From: Caprimulgus europaeus | Lineage: Eukaryota > Chordata > Aves > Caprimulgiformes > Caprimulgidae | Assembly: GCA_907165065.1 (NCBI GenBank) | Contig: OU015528.1 | Span: 27,853,515 to 27,917,514 of the forward strand | Reading direction: 5' to 3' | DNA length: 64,000 nt | Part shown: one piece after another, positions 14,301-29,160 of the stretch | Layout: each line of letters opens with the position of its first letter | Numbering within the stretch: the first letter of the stretch is position 1 | Program-made: the position numbers and the translations under genes | The notes under the pieces: generated by a model | What the model was told of the DNA's origin: nothing | Databases searched by the model: none | What the model saw: only the letters and a program-made list of their open reading frames with translations

Positions 14301-14853
14301 GTTGCTGAGTTTGGCGTTGCCAAGAATGAGTTAGGGTAACTCTCGGGACAGGTCTTTTGTAAACAGACATCTATGAGGTGAGTGAATGAGTTAGACGTTC
14401 CTTGGAGCAGCAGCCAGCAGCTTTGTTAAGTCCTAAGCAGGAGTTTTATTGCAGAGTGTGGCACCAATCTCCACTGTGTGCAGTAGCAGCAGGAGAGTCG
14501 AGCATAAGTGCTTTGGCCCTGCTGAGAAACAGTCTTCTCTGTGATTAAAATACTGCCTGCTATTAGGATTCATAAGTGGATCAGATTTTCAAGTAACTGT
14601 AGCAGGCCTAGATTCGTGGTACAGGACTACAATGGATTGTCTGATAAAGATGTTACTTTTTAAAAAGGTTGCAGCTTTTGATTGGCACCACAAATTCATG
14701 AGTTGTCCCTTGTAAAGAAATGAGATATACAACTGGATAAACCACACGTGAGTGCAAGTGCCAGTGTGCTGCAGATATTAGGGAGGAATGTTATTGGAAG
14801 CCTGAGAGGTTATTTGGTTTTTTTAAGTGAAAAATCTTACAATGATAGATTTT

Positions 14854-14870
14854 ATTTTTTTTTTTTTTTC
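14854..14870. repeat. T-rich homopolymer tract
   Basis: A run of about 16 T residues, preceded by TTTTA and ended by a C, in intron 3. No function is evident. Confidence 0.75.
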
Positions 14871-16124
14871 TTTTGCCACCTCCAATATTTTTAACTGGTT
14901 TTGTTTTACCCAAGTGTGGACCCTTGTTCTGAAAATTTTCTAGTTGGCATAGCATTGACACCATGGAATTCCTTAGTCCTTTGGATCAGGGCAAGTTTCT
15001 TGTCAAATTAGTAGCAAAGAGAGAGAGTATGAGGTAATTCACAGGGTAACACAAGCTGGAGTATGGAGTAGTGTGAAATCCTAATTACAGTAAGGATTTT
15101 GATTATCTAGGATGATGCTGTTGATAGGACTGCAGATAGAAGGAATGCAAGAGAGTAAGCAGGAAGAGCATGTCTGTCTTGCTTCATAATGGACATTGTT
15201 AGAGGTAACAGAATTGGTACAAGTTCATGCTGTCAGTCCCCTGCTAATAACGCTGCCAAAAAGACAGTTCCAGGGAAGATCAGGTGGAGAACTCTGGTAG
15301 GAATGGTACCTACTTATCCTTTGGCAGAATACAGAGAAAAGAAATTGATCACTGGACTGTGATGGTTGATGCATCTTCACTGTTTTGCCAGGCACTGACT
15401 TAATATATATTTGGCAAATTTACTGTGCCCTGGTATAGGAAGACAAAATATCCAAATAAATCAGATGGCTTTTACAAATGCATAAAATGGGTTGACAGAT
15501 ACTAAGGGAGTATGTGGTGTACTCTGAATTTTCAGTCGGAGACCATGGTAATCCAGAAGTCTAGATGCTTTTTTAATTCAAATTCTACACTTTTGCGAGA
15601 AGCAGATTCAAAAGGTACCAGAAATGTCCCCCAGCCCCTAGCTTGAGGACTTGCAGTATACTGTAAGCCCATTCGGGGCTACTGTTGGTGGTAAACTCTG
15701 CATGCCACTAGCTGTACCTAGTGTAGACTTCCTTTTATTAGCATTTTTTTCCCCAAATAGCTGAAAACAAGCCTGAAACTAACTTGACTGCAGAAAAACC
15801 GATGTTATTTAAGTAAGTACTTTTAATGGACAAAAATATTAGCCATCTGCGTAGAACTTATTTTCTCACAAACCTGAATGAAACAAAATGACTTACTGAA
15901 GTTCTGCCACAGGAACAGAACGTGTAATACCTGAATTTGATTTTCAAAGCGATACTATCTTTTGATTTCCAACTCCGGGGATCCTTAAAGGAACCAAGTT
16001 CCCAGAAAGCATTAAAACCTCTTGCCCTTCAAAAAGTAGCCAGCCTTTACACCTCTCTGGGTGTCTATGTATTTTCCCGTATTTCAGTACTTTGCATATC
16101 CTGTAGTTGTAGCTATCCACCAGA

Positions 16125-16206
16125 TTTGTGTGTGTGTTTTGTTGGGTTTTTGTTGATTTGCTGGTTTGGGTTTGGGTTTTTTTTGTTTGTTTGTTTGGGT
16201 TGGGGG
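16125..16206. repeat. G/T-rich low-complexity tract
   Basis: A run of TG repeats (TGTGTGTGTTTTG) continues into mixed GGGTTTT, TTTG and GGTTGGGGGG motifs. The open frames that cross it on both strands are caused by the low complexity and are not genes. Confidence 0.75.
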
Positions 16207-17309
16207 GCAATGGAGTTTTTAAAATCTTTTAAGTTAAGCCTCTCAGAATAGAGGTGTGATCAAAGCTGAAATGAGGGAGTGGCTGTAAATTGCTGCTGGG
16301 TTTCATTGCATTTCAGTTTCTTGAATATTTTGGCTCATATGTGCACTGGGTTAACACCAGTTCAAGGTGCCATGCCCACAGTGTGGAGTGCCTTTCAATT
16401 CATGTATGCAAGGCAGTTTTCCTCATTACTCTGTTTTCACCAAGGCTTCAAGATAGCACTTAGGTTTTCAGGTGTCTTTGGAACTTTTATATCCCATAAA
16501 CGTTGCTTGTTTCATTAGTAGTTTCTTTCTGATCTTTCATTTAGTTAGTTTGCTTTAGTTCTTTTTCATACATATTAACTGAATCTTTTTCAGGGCCTAA
16601 TTGTTCATTTGGCATTGAAATTAAAAAAAAAAAAAAAGATTGGAAGATTAAAACCTGTATTGTTGATGTATACTGCCTGTGACTTTGCTAAATTAAGGAA
16701 GCATTCTGAATTCCTAAAACCTTTTTCTATGATCAAAGTATGCATTTCTAGTCTATAGCTACACATCTAAGTTGTTTTGAAACATGGGATTAGTCTTTTC
16801 TAACTATCTGACTGTCATTTGTGTGCTTTTGCATAACTATATTTCAGTAATAGAAAAGCTCAATTTATTATTATTAAATTTCTTGTATCTTTAGAGCAAG
16901 ACCTGTCTTTATAATAACTATTCTGCTGTTTGCATAGTAACTGTATGCCAGACTGGTAAGATTAGAATTTAAGACTAGTAAAGCTCATTTACAAGCTAAT
17001 TTGCAAAGCTTCTTCTCTACACTGAAATTCTAGGTCATGCATTCTCTATGCAGGAAATAAGAGGAGGGCTTGGAGGATTGAGGTCTGTACAGCTGTCTGT
17101 AAACAGTTGGTACTTATGTAGCATGAAGGAATCGTACTAAAGCAGTCTATTAAGGTCTGGTTATTATTATTGAAACTCAGTAATACAGTGCTGTTAAACT
17201 CAATGGTTCAGAAATAGTGAAATGTCCTCCCTCTAAACTAGCAGTATCTTAAAAGGCGTAAGTGTATGTCTTTGAGGTGGGGAAAGTCTTTCTATTTGTC
17301 ATGTGGCTT

Positions 17310-17370
17310 CTTTGGTGGGTTTTTTTGTTTGTTTGGGTTGTTTGGTTTGGGGTTGGTTTTTTTTCCCGTT
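17310..17370. repeat. G/T-rich low-complexity tract next to the CR1 fragment
   Basis: GGGTTTTTTTG, TTTGTTTGGG and GGTTTGGGG motifs directly adjoin the ORF2 C-terminal end of the antisense CR1 copy at 17.4-18.05 kb. That copy lacks the usual CR1 3' end here, so the tract marks the point where the element is lost or replaced. Confidence 0.75.
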
Positions 17371-17399
17371 GTAACTGATGCTTTGGGATTGATCTTTTC

Positions 17400-18050
17400 C
17401 ATGTGACTGCTTGTGAAAAGGCAGTCTCCATCTTCTTTGTAGCCACCCTCCAAGTACTGGAACATGATGATGAGGTCTCCTTTAAGCCTTCTCTTCTCAA
17501 GGCTGAACAACCCCAATTCTCTTAGCCTTTCCTCTTACATGGCAGGCTTATTAATCCTTTGATCATCGTTGTGGCCCTTTTCTGGACCCTCTCCATCCTG
17601 TCCCCATCATTTTTGCATAGTGGGGACCAAAACTGAACAGAGTGTTCCAGGTGTGGCCTGAGAAGCACTGGGCGGGATCATTACTTTATCTCTGCTGGTT
17701 GTACCCTTGTTGATGCAACCCAGCATCCTGTTTGGCTTTCTTTGCTGCTGCAGCACACTCTTCACTCATATAGAGCCTGTTGTCCACCAAGACTCCCAGG
17801 TCCCCTTCCACAGAGCTGCTCCCCAGCCAGATAGATCTTAGTTGGTGCTGCACTCCTGGATTATGTTTTCCCAGGTGCAAGATCTTACACTTGTCCTTAG
17901 TGAACTTCATAAGGTTCTTGTTAGCCCACTCTTCCAGCCTATCCAGGTCTTCCTCCATGGTGGCTCTCCCTTCCAAAGTATCCACTTCCTCACTCAGTTT
18001 GGTATCATTGGCAAACTTCATCAGGTACACCAGTGTGGTCCTGTGTATTA
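17400..18050 (-). mobile_element. CR1 LINE fragment: C-terminal part of ORF2 (reverse transcriptase)
   Basis: Read on the - strand, this encodes the end of the CR1 ORF2 protein. Around 18030-17686 the frame gives MKFANDTKL (the RT catalytic block, usually KFADDTKL), then DLDRLEEWANKNLMKF, CKILHLG, and DLGVLVDNRL. A second frame at about 17680-17540 gives the region usually read as RPHLEYCVQFWAP and ERVQRRATKMIKG. A third, near 17516-17430, gives [14 protein letters not shown] and QYLEGG. The frame changes show it is dead, and the first catalytic Asp of the FADD box is Asn. Both the 5' bulk and the standard 3' tail are missing. It is a LINE passenger in ARID2 intron 3. Confidence 0.9.
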
Positions 18051-19089
18051 TTAGGCTTGTGCATAGTTCAAGATCCTACACAACTGTGTTCTTTCTCAGG
18101 ATTTTAGAAACCACTGTTAAGTTTGTCTTAAGATACCAGTCACTGGGTGTGAATTTAGCCTGTCAGAGTACATAAGCCACTGGTTATTGTGTCAGTTCAT
18201 CATCACTACAGTATTTTTTGGGCTTAGAAAAGGGAAGAGTATTGGTCAGTATATAGGTGTACACAGTTCAAAACAATGAGCCTTAAATAAATGTTTCTGT
18301 CACTGGAAGAATAAAACACTTTCTAGGTGATTTAAAATAATGGATTTCTAGCTTTCACAATCGGTGATAGGTGCTTCTATTCCAGTAAACCTTGTCTTTG
18401 TAGCTGTGTTAGGGTATCTGCATGGTTATTTTGAGAAATGAGTAGAGATATGCATGGAGTTGAGACACATAAGACTGCATGGTGCATTATTCACCAGGCA
18501 TTCAGATTCTGACTGTACACTCAAAATGTTTGGCTATGCTACTATAAATTCATGCCTTTAAAAATATTTTTATCAGTTATATTCCACAGTGTGTGTATTT
18601 CTCTGTTAACTCCTTTTAAATTGCTTAACCTCCTACTATATTTAATATCAATCTCCCATGCAAAGCCTGAGCATGGCTCTGACTTGAGCCTTACTGTGCT
18701 GTCCAGTATGTCTGTGTGTTTACACACACGTTATGTGTATATATAAAAACATTTGTGTCAGTTGTTGGGCCTTTTTTTTAAGTTATCCAAAAATGATGAT
18801 TTGGGAAATAGTCACAAGAAGGCTCAATGGGTTGCAATTTAGCTAGGGATTGTTGTTGAGAAATGTGAAGAAACTTAATATTTAAATCCATAATTCCACA
18901 TACCTGCATTTTCTGTATCGCCTATTGTCAGTCTGACTCACATTTTATGTTTTATACCACTTTGACTATTGTTTCCAGTAAGTTCTTGTGTTTGTACAGT
19001 TTGTTTCCTTTTTCAGTTCAGCTCTTGGGGGAGGAAGGATTTAGGTGTAGTATATATGTTCAAAATATTTTATTTTTTTTTAATTCCAG

Positions 19090-19223
19090 TTATCTAGAAA
19101 AGTATGAAAAAGTTCATCATTTTGGGGAGGAGGATGATGAGGTACAACCAGGCAATCCAAAGCCACAACTTCCTATTGGTGCAATTCCAACATCCTATAA
19201 CTACCAGCAACACAGTGTGTCAG
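19090..19223 (+). CDS. ARID2: ARID2 exon 4: end of ARID domain
   Basis: ARID2 binds DNA through an N-terminal ARID domain and is a signature subunit of PBAF, a nuclear SWI/SNF remodelling complex that also contains PBRM1, BRD7 and PHF10. This exon encodes roughly residues 96-140. It begins [17 protein letters not shown], the last ARID helix and the acidic segment after it, and continues through [12 protein letters not shown] to [10 protein letters not shown]. The acceptor is TTCCAG and the donor GTACGT. The first base (T) completes an Arg codon from the missing exon 3, and the last G begins the Asp codon finished by exon 5. The match to human ARID2 is nearly residue for residue, differing at a few places such as EED for EDD. 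Confidence 0.95.
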
Positions 19224-23104
<3,881 letters not shown>

Positions 23105-24247
23105 TAAAAACTATTAAAATATTTTTTTAACTTCATATGGTGGGTATCAAATTGTTTAAAAAAGATAAAATTATAAGATATACCTGCATATGTCTTTTGA
23201 ATTGCTACCAACTTTGTTCCTTTGATTTAAATCTAATAGAACACTAAATCAGTTGTCATAAAATGTTTGGTAAGCAGGAAGAAATGTATTAAGAAAAAAT
23301 AGGTGCAGTCAGATGAATAGAGATTCTGGGGTTTTTTTTGTAATAAAGCTAATATGTGGGTGGAAAAGGAAAACTAGCCAAACTGTTTAGCATGAGAAAA
23401 CAATAATGCTTTTTTAAAAACTGCCATGATCAGTAAAGAAACATTCTTGATTATGAAAAACAAGTCCATCACATAAGAAGCACAGGACAAATTTAAGTTA
23501 GCAATGTTGCAAGCTTGTTTCAGTTGAACTATTTTTGCACAAGGCTTTTTTCTCTTTCCACTAGAGGGCATGATCTACTGCACAAATAATGAAATGAGGT
23601 AAAAATATAACTAAAGTTTCTTTGTATAAATACTTCCTCTTTATTTGAGATGAGCATTTTGAGGTGAATGAGAGCATGAAATATATTATACCTGAAAGAG
23701 GTTTGACATTTCATCATAATCTGCTATGATATAAAATTTCCTTAAATTGAATTTCAGGTGATTTATGTTGGTAAAATAGAGGAAAGCTAGATTAAAATGT
23801 ATTTTGATAACTTATGCTTTTTTATTAAGCAAAAATGTGAAGAGATAAGCATCTGAATTCCTTATGAACTCATAGCCAGGTTTCTGCTCAGTTTCTTAAT
23901 CATCTCATATACTGAAATGTCTTAACCAGTATTAATAGAGAAATATTTGTTAGAAGCTTTTTCCATTTGTCTTTTGTTTTGTTTTTATGTAACTCAATTT
24001 TGGTTCAAGTTGGGCCATAGTAGTGTTAGTTAAACGATAAATATTGCTGAAACATCAGTGAATAGATTCCCTGAACAAAATTTCCCAGGTAAAGTTAAGA
24101 AAAATAACAGGGAAGCTCTCATAATTAGTATATGAATTTGAAAATGTGGTTCAAATGTGCTGAAGGTAAGTGTGAAAAAATAATGCTTCATAGTATTTTT
24201 TTCCTTTGAAAAATATGTCCAGAAGGTACTGTAGGTTGTGTTTTGGA

Positions 24248-24264
24248 TTTTTTTTTTTTTTTTT
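24248..24264. repeat. T17 homopolymer
   Basis: An uninterrupted T run in intron 6, followed by AAAGCACTTAGCAG. Simple repeat with no evident role. Confidence 0.85.
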
Positions 24265-25398
24265 AAAGCACTTAGCAGTTCTGTGTTGACTTCACCCTAA
24301 ACTGTCACACACTGTTGCTGACCTAGAGCAGCAACAGGCGCCATGTCTAGTTCTGTAAACATTTAAAATTACACAGAATTCTAATTTATTATATGTTCAT
24401 TAATTATATAAACTTAAGTAATTGTGATAGATAAGGACAGATGGTTCTGATAAATGTTTTTAACCAAGTGTTAAGTAGAGCCACTGTAACTGCAATAAGG
24501 TTTACTAATAAGAAGCTTGGATGCTTTCCAAGATCTATTTTTGAACATTACAACGGTTATAGTACCACTCTGTAGTGAAATACTGCTGAAAGCTTGTCAG
24601 AAGCTAACACCAGATATAAAAATATCTCTAATGCCAAGAATCCAGATTTTTCAGAACATCTTACTTCAAGCATTAGTTTGACCCTGCTACTGGAAGTAAT
24701 TTATTTTGTATTGCAGCTGTGGCTGTGTCAAAACAGAAGTCGGGGGAAGCATTATGGGAGCTTCATGACATAGGAGAGAGACATTTGGTTGACAGAGTAA
24801 AATTTGCTTTTACAGCTTTAAGGTCAATAGAATGGCTATTGGGTGTGTGTCCCTTCTTTCACTGTTCACATTATCTTTTTAAAAATTGGTTTGTTTGTTT
24901 GTTTTTTAATTTATTTTGCTGCCAGTTGTTTGTGTCTTGATTTTGTAAGGTTATTGTTCCAGTTTGTTTCTCTGCTATAATGGCAGCGAATTAGAAGTTT
25001 GTGTAAAGATGAAAATGGAAAAGAGTTTTTAAGTGGGAGAGGAAAAATGCAGGATGATGAATTAAAGTATAGTGATGACATGAGTACAAGAATGGTGGAG
25101 ATTCATAGAAGGTAATTTGGGGAGAGCAATTTCTTAAGCACATAAATTCTCAAGTAGTAGGAATTGAACTGATAGAAATTTTGTTGAGTTTGTAAACATT
25201 ACCCTCAGACCATAGTGGATTTTTCATATGTTGGGAGTTTTGGGGTTTGGAGGGGACGGGGGGTGGAGGTGACAGAGAAATATTAGAAGTCTTGAAGCTG
25301 CTCTGAAAATGGGTTAAATTCAGGATTCATAGAGAATTCATAAACTTGGATTCTTGGCAATTAAATGTCAGTTTAAATGTTGGTATGTTAGTTTTATA

Positions 25399-25427
25399 AA
25401 AACAAACAAACAAACAAATAAATAAAT
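25399..25427. repeat. (AAAC)n(AAAT)n tetranucleotide repeat
   Basis: AAAC units pass into AAAT units in intron 6. It is a short microsatellite and possibly a decayed A-rich tail. Confidence 0.85.
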
Positions 25428-27023
25428 TAACTTTGTTAGCCAAAACCAGCTTTTGAAATGCAGTGAAACAAATGTAAATGATCTATGAGATATGTTCAGA
25501 ATCTTTGACATTTCATCTATATAGCTACTCTTATTAACTTTTTCCAAGCTGCTACTCCTGCTTATTGAAATATATGAACATAAATTTGGAATTTTTTATT
25601 TTATAAAGGCGTTTAGTTACTGTATTTCAATGTCTGTATATAGACATTGGGGGTAATTTTAGAATTACGCCTTTATACAAAAATATTTTGTGGACGTTTT
25701 TAATGTTTGCTTAAAATAAGCTTGATTTAATTTTTAGTCTCTTAATCGTAGTAGTATTTAAAAATTATTTTTCAATAAAGAAAACTAGCCATTGATTTTC
25801 TTCACTATTTTTTTCCTCTTAACTCTGCTGTATCTTTGCATACTAGGAGTGGTACAGCATCACTATTAGTATTTTTCCCACTCTTAAATATCTATGCAAT
25901 AACTGTTGGTAGTTTGGTGTTCAGTGAGCTCTTGAGTTCTATATTAATTTATCTTAAAAAATTTTCAATTGTGTCAGCACTAATACTTTGATTTTTACAT
26001 TCTGCTGTTCCCTGATTTTGACTTAAAGTCATTCTATTTTATGTATGCAGGATCATGATTTTTTTCAGAACAGTCTACTAGTTTGGTAATGTCATTCATG
26101 AGCAGAGGAGCTTGCCTATTTAGTTGTGTCCTCCAACATCACTGCAGTTGAATGTGAAGATGGGAAACAATGTGTTCCTTTGCACTGGGGGAATCAATTA
26201 CCTTTACTTTCCCTCCCCTCAGTCCTTACTGCACTATAAAAAACTGTTTGGAAAATTTGTAATTTCCATTATCTTATCTGCAGCAGTACATAATTTCTCA
26301 CTTTCTACAGTGCTTCCCTCTAAACTGAATCAAATGTCTTTACTAGTCAATGAATCTGTTCCACTAATTGTCAGAATTTGAATATCATTTCAGCTGAACC
26401 TGCTGTTACCCTTTATCGTATGTTTATTTGTTGTTTCCTCCCCTCTTGATATTTTCCTGGTGCTCTCAATAAGCTTAAATCTCTAGTTAGTTGGAATGAC
26501 TTCATGTCTTACTTAAGGATTGAAGTAACTGGCCTTTAACCAGTCATCTTCTATCTCCTGTTTTGTTTTGTCATCCTCATCCCCAGGCTCTGGTGACATC
26601 CTGCTCAGATGTTTTCTCATCTACTCTGGAAGCTTTCCCATTTTTAATGGTTTCATTTCTCTTTTGAATTTCCTCATGTTAGCAAGGTTCATTTGTGAGG
26701 GTAGTTTGTCTTTCAAGAGTGACTTGTTCATGTAGCATGCTTATAATCAGATAGATTTGTCTTCTTTTTCAGGTATTTCTTTCATGTCTCCAGCAGCTGC
26801 CCACTGTTTGATGTAGTAGTATATGAATAATTGCATTAAATTTCTTCATAGAAGCATAGAATTATGCACCATTGATTTCTGTTGACTTCGGTTTAAGCAT
26901 TTGGATTTCGTGTTCTTGGACTTCTTGAGGCCACTTCCACCTGTAGAATTCCAAAATCCATGCTTATGCAGTTTTTTTGCTTTCTTTATTGATTTACATA
27001 ATGGTTTACTTCTCTGGTTTCCC

Positions 27024-27045
27024 TTTTTTTTTTTTTTTTTTTTTT
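27024..27045. repeat. T22 homopolymer
   Basis: About 22 consecutive T residues following CCC, inside the pyrimidine-rich part of intron 6. On the - strand this is an A-tail-like run, but no element can be recognised next to it. Confidence 0.85.
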
Positions 27046-29096
27046 GGTGAAGTTCTTATTTTCTTGTCTAACTCTTTCTTCTTTGTGGAAGTTTAATAAT
27101 AATTTTAATTACTGTGCATTTATTCTTTGACTCTTTCTCAGTATGTAGAGAGAGATCCTTATACATTTAAATGCCTGAAATACTTTTCAAATATAACCAT
27201 TATTGTCTCTCACAGGGATCTGTAAAGTTCAGTTGACTCCAGTTGCTGTCATGTTTTTCTTGGACAATAAGTAATTATGCTCATTGCTACATTATATGAT
27301 TTGTGGACTCAAATGTCAATTGTTTTTATGGACAGTAATTTGGTTAATCTAATTTCCAGTTAATTCTGTATAATCCTGTACATGTTTTTCCAAAGGAACT
27401 TTGCTACTGAAAGTAAATGGATTGCACATGTGAATCAAGTTCTTTGCCTTTGTCTGTTATCTCTTAGTATCTGGATGTCACAGTCAGGCATTGTTTGTTT
27501 GCTTCCAAGTTTTAGCTTTATATTTCTATTACCAGTGTGTTACCATGATCCAAAATGTGTGTATATGTGTGCATAGGAATAACTATTGATAAAGAGGTTC
27601 ACTTTTTCATCCTTTCTTGTTCATTTCTGTTGCTATGAAATATCAGATTGCAGCTGTCTATAGTTTATAGTAGGGAAAAAATAATTGCATGTTATGCTGA
27701 ATTGTTTTTTTTATTCTTGCCTTTGTGATACAAGTACATTTTTCAAAGGAATGCCCAGAAAGCTTGACTTATATAATCTTTTTCCACTTTTGCCCTTCTT
27801 TTGGGGTTTGTCGTGTTTCTCCTTGTCCTCATCTTAATATCAGTTACGAACATTGTATGTAGGTTATTTGATTATGTTTTCCACCTCATTATTCTCTGTG
27901 CACCTCCATCCTTTTTGTTAATCTTTCCTGCTTAGGCAGTAAACAAATATTGAGTGGACTGAGAGCAATCAAACTGGTCTGCTTAAACACAAAAAAGAAG
28001 GTGATTCCTTGTTAAGAAAAGGAATAGAAGTTGCAGGCTCATTCTGAATTTAAGACATCTGAAAACCTTTTTCCAGTGATCATTGTAGGTAACTGTAGTG
28101 CTTTGGAAGAAGAACTGGGCTCTTTTTTCGATCGTTTACTGGCAAGACACATTATTCCAGTGGGAAGATTTGTCTGAAACATCTGTATCAGAATCAGAGA
28201 AGATAACTTTCAGAACAACGTGCTATACTTTTTTAATTGTTGCTTTTCCCTACTGTGTTGTAAGGGGTCTTGTAATTACCGAGATTATTTTTATCATTCC
28301 AGTTAAGGAATGGAAAGTACAATTTACCTTCCTGCAAGTCTTACCAAGGACTTTCCTTCTTTTGCTCTTTTTTTCTGAAGAGGTCTTAAGTGTTGTAGAA
28401 TCTGCTTTGGGTTTTTTTGAATCCTGTCTGAGCAAAAGATGCAGAATTCATATTCACTATTGAGTCTGCATTGTTGTTTATATGGGGGTGAAATCTGTTT
28501 GTCATAGCATCCCTCAACAAAATCATGTTTTAAAAAAATGTTTGGACAACTTGGTTTTATGCCTGAAAATTTGATTGAGAGCTTGATTGACATAGGCCAG
28601 GCTGACTGCACTTTTAAAATTCCTTACATGATTGTACATGCACAAGAGTATTGTCATTCCCTGAACAGAACAGTAACTTTTCTGAGGGAGGTAGTCGACT
28701 CTCCTATGTAATGGTGCTGCTAGAAGGTAGCTTGTTGGAATCAAAAGGAATGTTACTCTACCTTCTTAGGTAGAGTAATTAGAGGCAGATGCGTGTTTCC
28801 TTGGCTAGGAACTCACCTCAGCTGCCTATGGTAAAGCTTTCAGGTGCTTTGGAGCTCAGTATAGTGGTAAATGTGTATCAGGCTTCCATCTGTGCATTTG
28901 TTGTTGCAACATGCTTGTCAGCAGCTGAAGTCCTGGGAAATCCTGACCCTTCTGTAGTTAGGAGCCCATCTCTCAGGTAGATACATTAAATGCCACATAC
29001 AATAGTTTGTGTCTTAGCTGCTTGGATTTCTGAACACAATACTTACTGATAAGCTGTTTCAGTTACTGGCTGGTTGAATGGAGGATGTAGGACAAG

Positions 29097-29160
29097 ATTT
29101 CTGAGTTTTTTGGTGATGTTATCTTTTGGATAATATTTCTGAGTTATTTGGTGATATCAC
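29097..29160. repeat. Local imperfect tandem duplication
   Basis: ATTTCTGAGTTTTTTGGTGA at 29097 recurs, with one substitution, as ATTTCTGAGTTATTTGGTGA at 29135, 38 bp downstream. Both copies are followed by related T/A-rich sequence. It is a small duplication in intron 6, probably from replication slippage. Confidence 0.75.

Larger units (their letters stand above)
1..19089 (+). other. ARID2: ARID2 intron 3 (3' part)
   Basis: This is noncoding sequence upstream of the first recognisable exon and ends in a good acceptor (T-rich tract, then TTCCAG) at 19089. I looked for the upstream ARID-domain exons (residues before YLEKYE, such as AAFALKQYYLR) and did not find them, so exons 1-3 lie before the window. 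The intron holds an antisense CR1 tail near 8.3 kb, an antisense CR1 ORF2 fragment at 17.4-18.05 kb, a T37 run at 5657, other homopolymer and A/C- or G/T-rich tracts, and otherwise unique AT-rich DNA. Short open frames here, up to 107 codons, look like chance. Confidence 0.85.

Noticed and set aside
14212-14312. Possible C/D-box snoRNA (TGATGAC near 14217 and CTGA near 14307)
   Set aside because: The spacing is plausible, but I found no terminal stem next to the boxes, and the motifs are short enough to occur by chance.
15937-16251. Overlapping open frames on both strands
   Set aside because: Both run through the G/T-rich low-complexity tract and owe their length to it.
28098-28463. 121-codon open frame in intron 6
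   Set aside because: The product is dominated by Phe, Leu and Val from the T-rich background; no known family and no conserved-looking block.
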